A stretch of DNA of 45,243 bases, from NCBI GenBank assembly GCA_024638815.1, contig JAHEJM010000021.1:1-45243 (forward strand). Reading direction: 5' to 3'. The translations under genes and the position numbers were made by a program. This DNA comes from Acidimicrobiales bacterium (GTDB lineage Bacteria; Actinomycetota; Acidimicrobiia; Acidimicrobiales; SZUA-35). The notes beneath the pieces are model-generated. The model had not been told where the DNA came from. It made no database searches and was given only the letters and a program-made list of their open reading frames with translations. Below are positions 32,181 to 40,858 of this stretch, one piece after another (the stretch's first letter is position 1; every line of letters starts with the position of its first letter).

Positions 32181-33626
32181 GTGGGCATCTCGATTGTCGG
32201 AGCCACACCACGAGCCTTGTGGCTCGATCGCCTCGATCCACCGATCGAGCCTCGACCGTCGTGGTCCGATCTCACCTCCGGCGGCGACGTCGAGGCCGAT
32301 CGGGAGTGGGATGTGGTCATTGTCGGCGGCGGGTTCAGCGGACTGTGGACCGCCTACTACCTGAACCGGCTCGACCCGTCGCGGTCGGTTCTCGTGCTGG
32401 AGCGGGAGTACTGCGGGTTCGGGGCGTCGGGCCGCAACGGCGGCTGGTGTGTGGGGGAGCTGGCCGGAAGCTTCGAGCGCTATGCCACCCGGTCCTCGTC
32501 AGCCGAGGCCCTCCGACTCAACCGGGCCGTGTTCGACGCTGTTGACGAGGTCGGACGGATCGCCGAGGCCGAGGGCATCGACTGCCACTACACCAAGGGC
32601 GGGGTGATCAGGGTGGCTCGCAATCGGCCCCAGGCCATTCGACAACAAGCCGAGGTCGCCCACCATCATTCGGTCGGCTTCACCTCCGACGAGATCCGGC
32701 TGCTCACCGCCGAGGAGGCCCGCCACCATCTCAACGCCACCGATGTGCACACCGGCATCTTCTTCGCCCCGGCCGCCGCTCTCGATCCGGCCCGTCTGGT
32801 CCGGGGTTTGACCGAGGTGGTGGAGCAGTCCGGGGTGACCATCGCCGAGCAGACCGCGGTGTCGGCCATCGAGCCGGGCCGGGTGGTGCCGGCCGACGGG
32901 ACCGGGATCCGGGCTCGATCGGTCATCAGGGCCACCGAGGGTTACACCCGGGATCTCCACGGGGCTCGCCGTGACATGGTGCCGATCTACTCGCTCATGG
33001 TGGCCACCGAACCGCTGGACGAGGCCGTGTTCGACCAGATCGGCCTGGCCGGTCGGCCGACCTTCTGCGACGACCGATACATGGTGATCTACGGCCAGCG
33101 CACGGCCGACAACCGCCTGGCCTTCGGTGGTCGAGGTGTGCCCTACTTGTTCGGTTCGGCCATCAAGCCCGGGGCCGAGACACTGAAGTCGGCCCACCAA
33201 CTCATCGCCGACACCCTGCTCGAACTCTTCCCCGTGCTCGACGGCATCAGGGTGACCCACCGCTGGGGCGGCGTGCTGGGCATGCCCCGCAACTGGCTGC
33301 CGGGACTTCACTACCGGCCCGACGGTCAGGGCGGCCACACCGGCACCATGGGCGGCTACGTGGGCGAAGGGGTGGCGGCTTCCAACCTGGCCGGGCGGAC
33401 CATGGCCGAGCTGATCTGTGGAGTCGAGACCGAACGCACCAACCTGCCGTGGGTCGGTGTGAGCTGGCCCAAGTGGGAACCCGAGCCGCTGCGGTGGCTG
33501 GGGGTCCGGGGCAGCCGGAGCATTCTCCTCACCGCCGACAACCGGGAGTTCGCCACCGACCGTGAGGCCAAGCTGGCCGCCAGGGTGGCCCATTGGTTGC
33601 GGGACGGCTCGTTGCTGGCTCGTTGA
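32181..33626 (+). CDS. FAD-dependent amine oxidoreductase (DAO/PuuB-like)
   Basis: A 481-residue protein. After ~40 residues comes the Rossmann motif WDVVIVGGGFSGLWTAYYL and then FGASGRNGGWC, the sequence that marks the gamma-glutamylputrescine oxidase/OrdL group of the DAO family. The mid part has GVIRVARN and the C-terminus HRWGGVLGMPRNWLP and GGYVGEGVAASNLAG, which close the FAD site. It starts GTG; AGGAGG stands 8 bases before it, which settles the start. Cotranscription with the creatininase gene is likely. Substrate unknown, probably a primary or secondary amine. Confidence 0.88.
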   Translation: MGISIVGATPRALWLDRLDPPIEPRPSWSDLTSGGDVEADREWDVVIVGGGFSGLWTAYYLNRLDPSRSVLVLEREYCGFGASGRNGGWCVGELAGSFERYATRSSSAEALRLNRAVFDAVDEVGRIAEAEGIDCHYTKGGVIRVARNRPQAIRQQAEVAHHHSVGFTSDEIRLLTAEEARHHLNATDVHTGIFFAPAAALDPARLVRGLTEVVEQSGVTIAEQTAVSAIEPGRVVPADGTGIRARSVIRATEGYTRDLHGARRDMVPIYSLMVATEPLDEAVFDQIGLAGRPTFCDDRYMVIYGQRTADNRLAFGGRGVPYLFGSAIKPGAETLKSAHQLIADTLLELFPVLDGIRVTHRWGGVLGMPRNWLPGLHYRPDGQGGHTGTMGGYVGEGVAASNLAGRTMAELICGVETERTNLPWVGVSWPKWEPEPLRWLGVRGSRSILLTADNREFATDREAKLAARVAHWLRDGSLLAR

Positions 33627-33644
33627 GCTCCGGCCACCAGGGCG

Positions 33645-34943
33645 TCACAGCGAGCTCACGACGGCCTCACCACAGCGACGGCCCGAATACATGGCGCCCT
33701 GCAGCGATGAGGTGTCGCGGTGATCGCCACAGACGAAGATGCCATCGCCCAGATCGACCCGCCGCTTGGGCGAGAACGGCGGGTACTGCCGGGGTTGGCC
33801 GTGGGCGATGGTGTCGGTGCGAAGGTGGCGCCAGCGGTCGACGCTGGGACCGAACAGGGAACGGAGCTGACGCCGAACCTCCGGTTCGACATCGGGCCGA
33901 TACATCCCGGGGCAGGCGGCGGCGACGAGGGTGGAGTCGGCCGGGGCGTAGCCGGGGGCGACCCGGCTCATGGGGGCGATGTTGAGGGCCGGGCCCTGCA
34001 TGGTGCCATCGAGCACGATGGCCGGCCTCGACAGCGGGCCGGCCACGATGGGCTGGTCGGTCCCGTACCACACGCAGGTGGCGGAGTTCGACTCGACCGG
34101 TGGCAGATCGAGGAGCTGGGACGCCACCGGACCTTCGGTGGCGACCACGATACGTTCGGCCTCGATGATTCGACCGTCGCCGAGCCGAACCCGGCCACCG
34201 GACACGGCGGCCGCCGGTGTGTTGAGACGGATCGTGCCCGGTTGAAGCCGGGACGCCAGCTGGGCCGGTAGCCGGCCCATTCCCCGGGCCGGAACGGCGA
34301 CATCGCCGGTGATGAGGCTGCGGAGGATGACGTCGAACATCCGGCGACTCGTTCGCAAGGACGGATCGAGCTGAATACCACCGACGAGGGGTTGGAAGAA
34401 CCGGGAGATGATGGTCTCGCTGAAGCCTTCGTCCCGAAGGGCGGCAATGGTCGTGATGTCCCGGCCCCGCAGGAGCCGGCGGGGATCGGCGCGCAACAAA
34501 CGCAAACGCTGGGCCAGGATCCGGGCCTTGTCGACAGGTGAGCCGATGGGGGCGGTCAGCGACGACCACAGGGTGGACGGTTGCCGCAGCGGATCGCCCA
34601 CGGTGGCGAATGAGGAGCCGTCCCACACCACGGCTCCGGGGTCGAAGCGGCGCAGGTCAAGGGCGTGGAGGTCGACCTGGGTATGGAGTTCGGGATAGGC
34701 GGTGAGCAGAACCTGGAAGCCCCGATCGAGCAGATAGCCGTCGACCTCATCGGTGCGAACCCGGCCGCCGATGCCGTCGGAGGCCTCGACCACCACCACC
34801 GAGCGGCCCGCCTCCTGGATGACCCGGGACGCAGCCAGACCGGCCAGACCGGCGCCGATGACCACGACCTCGGTCGAGGCCGGGAGGTCGGCCGAAACGT
34901 GGGACGGCGCTGTTGATGGCTCGGATGACGGTGCGGAGGTCAT
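33645..34943 (-). CDS. Flavin amine oxidase-family oxidoreductase
   Basis: A 432-residue protein. The N-terminal motif is EVVVIGAGLAGLAASRVIQEAGRSVVVVEASDGIGGRVRTDEVDGY, where GIGGRVRT is the mark of the amine oxidase/protoporphyrinogen oxidase group. The C-terminus ends GIFVCGDHRDTSSLQGAMYSGRRCGEAV, the FAD-closing motif. The first ~24 residues are Ser/Pro-rich. Relatives include plant-type and bacterial phytoene-like oxidoreductases of unknown substrate. It is convergent with the PuuB-like gene (18 bases) and lies 96 bases after the SRPBCC-ArsR pair on the same strand. Confidence 0.87.
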   Translation of the reverse strand: MTSAPSSEPSTAPSHVSADLPASTEVVVIGAGLAGLAASRVIQEAGRSVVVVEASDGIGGRVRTDEVDGYLLDRGFQVLLTAYPELHTQVDLHALDLRRFDPGAVVWDGSSFATVGDPLRQPSTLWSSLTAPIGSPVDKARILAQRLRLLRADPRRLLRGRDITTIAALRDEGFSETIISRFFQPLVGGIQLDPSLRTSRRMFDVILRSLITGDVAVPARGMGRLPAQLASRLQPGTIRLNTPAAAVSGGRVRLGDGRIIEAERIVVATEGPVASQLLDLPPVESNSATCVWYGTDQPIVAGPLSRPAIVLDGTMQGPALNIAPMSRVAPGYAPADSTLVAAACPGMYRPDVEPEVRRQLRSLFGPSVDRWRHLRTDTIAHGQPRQYPPFSPKRRVDLGDGIFVCGDHRDTSSLQGAMYSGRRCGEAVVSSL

Positions 34944-35039
34944 GGCGTGTCCCGGGGAGGCAGCAGACAGATCGACAGGGGTACCGGGATTTTCCGGTCC
35001 GGCTGCCGATGATACCCAGCGAGCCTCGGGCGCCCCCGG

Positions 35040-35471
35040 TCAGACCGCCAAGTTTGGCAGGTGATGGCACCAGCCCTCGAGATGGGACTGGCAGGCCTCG
35101 GCGGGTAGACCGGAATGGGTCAGCTCGACGATGGTGTCCTCACCGTCGACTCTGAGGTCGATGGTGACCAGCGACGAACCCGGGGGGACGGTGTCGCTGC
35201 CCTCCCAGCCCCAGGTGAAGGCGATGTGATGGGGAGGGTCGATCTCGACATACTGGCCCGCCGCCTTGTCGCTACCGTTCACGTCGAGCCAGAACACACC
35301 GCCGGTGCGGGCGTCGATTTTGGCGTCCTGACCCATCCAACGCAGCAGCTTGTCCCGCTCGGAGAGAAACTCGAAGACGAGCTCAGGCGGGGCGGCGATG
35401 CGAACGCTGACGTTGACGACCTCGTCGTCGAGCGTCCCATCGATCAAGATTGCCCGGGTCCTGCTGGTCAT
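35040..35471 (-). CDS. SRPBCC protein, AHSA1 (Hsp90-activator-like)
   Basis: A 143-residue protein with the AHSA1 pattern: VSVRIAAPPELVFEFLSERDKLLRWMGQDAKIDARTGGVFWLDV near the N-terminus, VEIDPPHHIAFTWGWEG in the middle and VELTHSGLP near the C-terminus. It is cytosolic with no signal peptide. Its ATG overlaps the ArsR stop as ATGA, a pairing seen again and again in actinobacteria and proteobacteria, where the SRPBCC partner may bind the signal or a toxic compound; that role is inference. Confidence 0.9.
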   Translation of the reverse strand: MTSRTRAILIDGTLDDEVVNVSVRIAAPPELVFEFLSERDKLLRWMGQDAKIDARTGGVFWLDVNGSDKAAGQYVEIDPPHHIAFTWGWEGSDTVPPGSSLVTIDLRVDGEDTIVELTHSGLPAEACQSHLEGWCHHLPNLAV

Positions 35472-35902
35472 CGGCCCTCTCCCTCGGTGTCGTTGTTCAT
35501 GTCCTCGTCCGTGTTCTTATCGGTGTGGTTCTTCCGTGCGAACTCGACTCGCTGTCGGTGCTCCCGCTCGACCTCGTCCTTGAGGCGATCAAGCCGGTCG
35601 GTCCAGAACTCCTCCAACCACGATCGCAGGCCGTTCAAACCCTCGGGCCGACAGCGGTAGTAGCGGTGACGACCGGAGGCACGCATCTCCACCAACTCGG
35701 CCTCCTCCAGAACCCGTAGATGTTGCGAGATGGCGGGCCGGGAAACCGGGAACCGCTCGGCGATCTGCCCCACCGTGAACTCGTCATTCCGGATGAGTTC
35801 GAGGATGCGGCGTCGGCTGGGATCGCTGACGGCACGGGCCACCAGGTCGAGACCCGGAGGGTTCCCGTCACCGGCCGCTCGCTGCACCGTGATGGTAGAC
35901 AT
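35468..35902 (-). CDS. ArsR-family winged-helix regulator
   Basis: A 144-residue repressor. The core is RAVSDPSRRRILELIRNDEFTVGQIAERFPVSRPAISQHLRVLEEAELVEMRASGRHRYYRCR, with the recognition helix in SRPAISQHL. The metal-binding ELCVCDL of classical ArsR is replaced by NDEFTVGQI, so it is a non-metal type. After the wing comes a long charged helix (EEFWTDRLDRLKDEVEREHRQRVEFARK) that may serve dimerisation. The ATG at 35902 lies 6 bases after TAGAAT (leaderless-type), and two palindromes cover its promoter, suggesting self-repression of the ArsR-SRPBCC pair. Confidence 0.92.
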   Translation of the reverse strand: MSTITVQRAAGDGNPPGLDLVARAVSDPSRRRILELIRNDEFTVGQIAERFPVSRPAISQHLRVLEEAELVEMRASGRHRYYRCRPEGLNGLRSWLEEFWTDRLDRLKDEVEREHRQRVEFARKNHTDKNTDEDMNNDTEGEGR

Positions 35903-35908
35903 GTTGCC

Positions 35909-35914
35909 ATTCTA
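35909..35914 (-). promoter_or_regulatory. -10 box, leaderless-type start of arsR-like gene
   Basis: TAGAAT on the minus strand, then 6 bases, then the ATG; no ribosome binding site. Confidence 0.55.
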
Positions 35915-35923
35915 GCGAGAAAT

Positions 35924-35941
35924 GGTAAGCTCTCACTTACC
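35924..35941. promoter_or_regulatory. Probable ArsR operator O1
   Basis: GGTAAG-ctctca-CTTACC, perfect 6-bp arms around 6 bases. It covers the spacer and -35 position of the arsR promoter. Confidence 0.65.
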
Positions 35942-35948
35942 CATAATG

Positions 35949-35966
35949 AGTAAGCGTTGGCTTACT
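35949..35966. promoter_or_regulatory. Probable ArsR operator O2
   Basis: AGTAAGC-gttg-GCTTACT, perfect 7-bp arms; it shares GTAAG-N6-CTTAC with O1. The centres of the two sites are 25 bp apart, about two and a half helical turns. Confidence 0.65.
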
Positions 35967-36028
35967 GATAATCGAACGGCTCAGCCGGCAGGCAAACCCG
36001 TTCGAAGACGACGACACCACCGAGCGGC

Positions 36029-36034
36029 TAGGGT
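36029..36034 (+). promoter_or_regulatory. -10 box of the TIGR03086 gene
   Basis: TAGGGT, 27 bases before the ATG at 36062, with AAAGGA as ribosome binding site. It lies about 60 bases from the ArsR operators. Confidence 0.35.
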
Positions 36035-36061
36035 CTGCTCGGCCCGACAAAGGACAGTCCA

Positions 36062-36613
36062 ATGAACGCCATGAACGCCCTGGCCGCCACCGACCGACTC
36101 ATGACCTCGGTGATCGCCCAACTCGCACCCGAGCACCGGGAGAAACCGACGCCGTGCACGGAATGGAACGTGCACGATGTGTGCGATCATGTCGTTCGCG
36201 GCTGCCATTCGATGGCCCACGGATTGCGGGGCGAGCCCATGCCCGACGCCGGGCCCGACTACATGGCCAATGGGCCGGGCAAAGCATGGGCCGACGCTTT
36301 CGACTCACTGAACACGGCCGCCACACCGGAGATTCTGGCCGCCACCCACGACATGCCCTTCGGCCGGGTGACCGGCGAGCAGGCGGTGGCCGTCATTACC
36401 GCGGACGCCGTGACCCACGCCTGGGACATCGCCAGGGGAGCAGACGTCGACTTCGCCATACCGGAGGATCTGGCCGAGTTCGCTCTGGCCACCTGGCAGG
36501 TCGTCATCCCGCCCGAGGCCCGACCCGATGGTGGTTTCGGCTACATCGTGCCCGTGGCCGACGACGCACCGGCCCTCGATCGACTGCTCGGCTTCACCGG
36601 ACGGCAACCGTAG
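36062..36613 (+). CDS. TIGR03086-family DinB-fold protein
   Basis: A 183-residue protein of the mycothiol maleylpyruvate isomerase N-terminal/DinB fold. The hallmark KPTPCTEWNVHDVCDHVVRGCHSMAHGLRG gives the first metal His (about 41-48), and ITADAVTHAWDIARG gives the late HAWD motif that completes the three-His site. Members are four-helix bundles, some mycothiol-dependent transferases; mycothiol use would fit an actinobacterium. AAAGGA precedes the ATG; a second ATG three codons later is possible. The next gene starts 10 bases on, so they may be an operon. It is divergent from the arsR-like gene. Confidence 0.9.
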   Translation: MNAMNALAATDRLMTSVIAQLAPEHREKPTPCTEWNVHDVCDHVVRGCHSMAHGLRGEPMPDAGPDYMANGPGKAWADAFDSLNTAATPEILAATHDMPFGRVTGEQAVAVITADAVTHAWDIARGADVDFAIPEDLAEFALATWQVVIPPEARPDGGFGYIVPVADDAPALDRLLGFTGRQP

Positions 36614-36623
36614 GGGGGCAACG

Positions 36624-37418
36624 ATGGCGACCGACACCTCACCTCCCTCACCGGCACCGCCCGCCGGGTTCGACCATCCGGTGGTCGACGCCGAGCAGTG
36701 GCGCCGTGCCCGCATCGAGCTGATGGCCCGGGAGAAGGCCCTGACCCGCCAACTGGACGAGCTTGCGTCGGCCCGGCGAGTTCTGCCGTGGTTGGAGATC
36801 ACCACCGACTACCGCTTCACCACGCTTGACGGCGACGAGGTCGGGTTGGCCGACCTGTTCGACGGTCGGGGACAACTGTTGATCTATCACTTCATGATGG
36901 GGCCGGACTGGGAGGAAGGATGTCCGTCGTGTTCGTTCTGGGCCGACAATTACAACGGAACCCAGACCCATCTGGCCCATCGGGACACCACCCTGGTGGC
37001 GGTTTCCCGAGCCCCGATCGACGCCATCGCCGCCTACCGACGGCGAATGGGCTGGGACTTCAGCTGGGTGTCGTCGTTGGGCAGCCGCTTCAACTACGAC
37101 ATGGGAGTGAGCTTCGAACCGGAGGCGATCGCCGCCGGTCAACCCGACTACAACTTCGGTACCGTCACGTTCGGGAGCGAGGAAGCACCCGGGCTGAGCG
37201 CTTTTCGCCGATTGCCGCCGGGTTCGAGCGAGGACGGTGGGGGCGCTTCGGCGTCGAGGACCGACCGGGTGTTCCTGACCTACCAAACATTCTCCCGCGG
37301 ACTGGATCTGCTGAACGGGGCCTACCAGCTACTCGACATGACGGCCAAAGGTCGGGATGAGGACTCGCTGGAATGGCCCATGCAGTGGCTGCACCGCCAC
37401 GACGCCTACCCGGTCTGA
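36624..37418 (+). CDS. DUF899 thioredoxin-like protein
   Basis: A 264-residue protein. It shows the DUF899 pattern: WRRARIELMAREKALTRQLDELASARRVLPWLEI, then TTLDGDEVGLADLFDGRGQLLIYHFMMGP, GCPSCSFWADNYNG with a CxxC-like Cys pair, and the C-terminal GRDEDSLEWPMQWLHRHDAY. DUF899 proteins have a thioredoxin fold and no settled function. GGGGGGCAACG before the ATG sets the start. It probably shares a transcript with the TIGR03086 gene. Confidence 0.9.
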   Translation: MATDTSPPSPAPPAGFDHPVVDAEQWRRARIELMAREKALTRQLDELASARRVLPWLEITTDYRFTTLDGDEVGLADLFDGRGQLLIYHFMMGPDWEEGCPSCSFWADNYNGTQTHLAHRDTTLVAVSRAPIDAIAAYRRRMGWDFSWVSSLGSRFNYDMGVSFEPEAIAAGQPDYNFGTVTFGSEEAPGLSAFRRLPPGSSEDGGGASASRTDRVFLTYQTFSRGLDLLNGAYQLLDMTAKGRDEDSLEWPMQWLHRHDAYPV

Positions 37419-37471
37419 CACCAGCCCGGCGACGTCGAGGGCGACAATGCCGCCGGAGGTTCGGGCTGGGC

Positions 37472-37477
37472 TAGGTT
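37472..37477 (+). promoter_or_regulatory. -10 box, leaderless-type start of the AIM24-like gene
   Basis: TAGGTT, then 6 bases, then the ATG at 37484; no ribosome binding site. Confidence 0.5.
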
Positions 37478-37483
37478 GTGACC

Positions 37484-38593
<1,110 letters not shown>

Positions 38594-38597
38594 AAGA

Positions 38598-38650
38598 CCC
38601 CGGTACGGGGACCCCAACGGTTTCCTACGGTGGCACCGGGCGAGCCCGTG
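38598..38650. terminator. Two small stems between convergent genes
   Basis: CCCCG-GTA-CGGGG lies 5 bases after the AIM24-like stop, and CACCGGGC-GA-GCCCGTG (one bulge) lies at 38634-38650, 25 bases beyond the coiled-coil stop on the other strand. Neither has a T-run, so terminator function is tentative. Confidence 0.35.
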
Positions 38651-38674
38651 GAACGGCTTCAAGTAGAGCTTGAT

Positions 38675-39247
38675 TCAGGTGATGAGCGCAGCCATCAAAG
38701 CCGCCCCGTTGGTGGCGAGCAGAGCCGCGCCCCAGCGATACAGACCACCGATCTGATGGCGAACATCGCCCCGAAGCTCGGCCATCTCGCCCCGGAGACC
38801 GGACTCGAGCCCCACCATCCTGGCATCGAATCGGGAACTCAGTCCCGCCATCTCACTACGCAATTCGGCACTCAGAACCGTCATCTCGTCCCGCAGGTCG
38901 GACCGCAACTCGGCCATCTCACCACGCAGCTCGGACCGCAACTCGGCCATCTCACCACGCAGCTCGGACCGTAACTCGGCCATCTCACCCTGCAATCCCG
39001 ACCGCAACTCGGCCATCTCACCCTGCAATCCCGACCGCAACTCGGCCATCTCACCCTGCAATCCCGACCGCAACTCGGCCATCTCCCCCCGCAGCATGAT
39101 GGTGTTGGCTTGCGAGTCGGAGCGGGTGACCAGCTCCGACATCGGGTGTCGGGGCAGTAGTTCCATGAGTGGGCCGGCCTGCTCGGGGCCGATAAGGCGT
39201 TCCAACGCGGCGTACAGGTTACGCCGCTGTTCCTCGGTGACTGACAT
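38675..39247 (-). CDS. Coiled-coil protein with hendecad repeats and C-terminal membrane helix
   Basis: A 190-residue protein. An N-terminal helical part (MSVTEEQRRNLYAALERLIGPEQAGPLMELLP) is followed by 11-residue repeats of the form GEMAELRSGLQ or GEMAELRSELR, then looser repeats with the same heptad-like pattern, and a last membrane helix (YRWGAALLATNGAALMAALIT). It resembles long coiled-coil proteins anchored in a membrane (CCDC90/DUF1640-like), but the resemblance is general. The ATG at 39247 is the only good start; the open frame beyond it is a shadow of the amidase gene. Function unknown. Confidence 0.75.
   Translation of the reverse strand: MSVTEEQRRNLYAALERLIGPEQAGPLMELLPRHPMSELVTRSDSQANTIMLRGEMAELRSGLQGEMAELRSGLQGEMAELRSGLQGEMAELRSELRGEMAELRSELRGEMAELRSDLRDEMTVLSAELRSEMAGLSSRFDARMVGLESGLRGEMAELRGDVRHQIGGLYRWGAALLATNGAALMAALIT
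38905..39098. repeat. 33-bp tandem repeat array inside the coiled-coil gene
   Basis: Five full units and one partial unit starting at 38905, 38938, 38971, 39004, 39037 and 39070. Units 1 and 2 are identical and units 4 and 5 are identical; unit 3 differs from 4 by one base. Each unit codes for 11 residues. Identity at third positions points to recent duplication or repeat copying. Confidence 0.9.
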
Positions 39248-39412
39248 GAGTATTCCAGATCTGTTGTGACGCGTCGAGGGCGGCATCGGTTGTCGGGAGA
39301 TGACTCCGAGGGTGGGCCGACGGATGTCGACCCGATTCGACAGCACCCTACCGACGACCACTGACAGCCAGGTGACAACCGCGGCCGAACCGTCCCGGCA
39401 CCGCCCGGGCCG

Positions 39413-39418
39413 TACACT
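39413..39418 (+). promoter_or_regulatory. -10 box of the amidase gene
   Basis: TACACT, 9 bases before the ATG at 39428; no ribosome binding site is seen, so the transcript may be leaderless or nearly so. Confidence 0.4.
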
Positions 39419-39427
39419 GACCGGCCT

Positions 39428-40807
39428 ATGGGTGCGACCAGCGAGGCCGAGACCGGAGACCGGAGGACCTGCCTGCCGAGCTCGGCTCCGACCAGTGCGT
39501 CCGCCATCGCCGCCGCCGTTCGATCCGGCAAGTACACGGCATTCGATGTGGTCGAGGCGGCCCGCCGGCGCCACCAGGAAACCCACCCCGACATCAACGC
39601 CGTCATCGAGTGGTTCGACCGACCCTACACCGGACCGGACGAGGCGTTGCGCACCGGTCCCCTGGCCGGCGTCCCCATCCTGGCCAAGGACTACGGTTCG
39701 GCGGTGGAGGGCCAGCTTGTCGAGATGGGTAGTCGCCTGGCCGCCGGAAACCGGGCCGAACACACCGCCGAGTTCATGCGTCGCCTGCTCGATGCCGGGG
39801 CCCAGATCGTGGGCCGAAGCGCCGTGCCCGAGTTCATCCAGCACGGCACCACAGAGTCCCGGGTCCACGGCGTCACCCGCAATCCTCACGACCTGTCGCT
39901 GTCGGCCGGCGGATCGTCGGGAGGCGCCGCCGCGGCTGTGGCCGCCGGGGTGGTGCCGGTGGCCCATGCCGGCGACTGTGCGGGCTCGATCCGCATCCCG
40001 GCCGCCGCTTGCGGCCTTTTCGGCCTGAAACCGAGCGCCGGACGAATCCCGTGGACCGGCGCCACGGCCGCATCGGACTGGGGCGGCATCGCCGTCGAGT
40101 TCGCCGTGACCCGAACCGTGGACGACACCGCCCTGCTGCTCGATGTGCTGGCCGACGGTGGCCTGCTTCCCCCGGAGCGGCGATACTCCGTTGCCGTCTC
40201 CACCACCCATTGGGGCGGTTCAACCCTCGACGCCGACGTGGTGGCCGCCACAGAAGAGGCGGCGATGCGACTGGAAGAGTTGGGCCACCACATCACGGAG
40301 GTGGATCCTCCCGTTGACTACGGCCAATTGATGGAGACCTGGTTCCCGGTGTTCTACCGGCCGATCGCCCTGGACGTCGAGTGGTTGTGCCGCCGCCTGC
40401 ATCGGGAAGCGAACGAGGAGACGGTCGAGCCGGCCACTCGGGCCGTGCTGCGGCGGGTCGGTGAGCTGACCGACACCGACCTGGCTCGAGGCGTCGAACT
40501 ACGCCGGCGCATCACCCGCCGCCTGCACGATGATCTCTCGGGCCACGACTTGATTCTCACGCCCACGCTGGCCCGGTCCACGATCCCCCTTCACAAGGTC
40601 GGGGGTGACGTGGAGGACATCGATGAGTACGTGCGACTCAACGACGAGATCTTCTGCTACAACTACCTGTTCAACGTGACCGGTTGGGCGTCGATGAGCA
40701 TTCCCGTCGCCACCTCGAGCTTCGGTACTCCGCTCGGTGTGCAGCTCTCAGCCGGACCCGGCACCGAGCATCGTCTGATCGATCTGGCTCGACAACTGAC
40801 TTCATGA
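39428..40807 (+). CDS. Amidase-signature-family hydrolase
   Basis: A 459-residue protein with the amidase signature catalytic triad: Lys in PILAKDY, the cis-Ser in the hallmark SAGGSSGGAAAAVAAG, and the nucleophile in AGDCAGSIRIPAAACGLFGLKPSAGRI. LAGVPILAKDYG and a C-terminal VTGWASMSIPV complete the family pattern. It is not a clear GatA, as the gatCB partners are absent. Members hydrolyse amides, 6-aminohexanoate dimers or aryl amides; substrate unknown. The next gene lies 51 bases on with its own promoter-like box. Confidence 0.92.
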   Translation: MGATSEAETGDRRTCLPSSAPTSASAIAAAVRSGKYTAFDVVEAARRRHQETHPDINAVIEWFDRPYTGPDEALRTGPLAGVPILAKDYGSAVEGQLVEMGSRLAAGNRAEHTAEFMRRLLDAGAQIVGRSAVPEFIQHGTTESRVHGVTRNPHDLSLSAGGSSGGAAAAVAAGVVPVAHAGDCAGSIRIPAAACGLFGLKPSAGRIPWTGATAASDWGGIAVEFAVTRTVDDTALLLDVLADGGLLPPERRYSVAVSTTHWGGSTLDADVVAATEEAAMRLEELGHHITEVDPPVDYGQLMETWFPVFYRPIALDVEWLCRRLHREANEETVEPATRAVLRRVGELTDTDLARGVELRRRITRRLHDDLSGHDLILTPTLARSTIPLHKVGGDVEDIDEYVRLNDEIFCYNYLFNVTGWASMSIPVATSSFGTPLGVQLSAGPGTEHRLIDLARQLTS

Positions 40808-40825
40808 TGGGCAACATCGGCCTCG

Positions 40826-40831
40826 TACACT
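40826..40831 (+). promoter_or_regulatory. -10 box of the alpha/beta hydrolase gene
   Basis: TACACT, 27 bases before the GTG at 40859, with GAGGAGGA (4 bases from the start) between them. Confidence 0.4.
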
Positions 40832-40858
40832 GAGGAAGCACAACGTGAGGAGGATCGG

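Noticed and set aside
38905-39098. CRISPR-like regular repeats
   Set aside because: Units follow one another with no spacers and keep a coding frame with coiled-coil periodicity.
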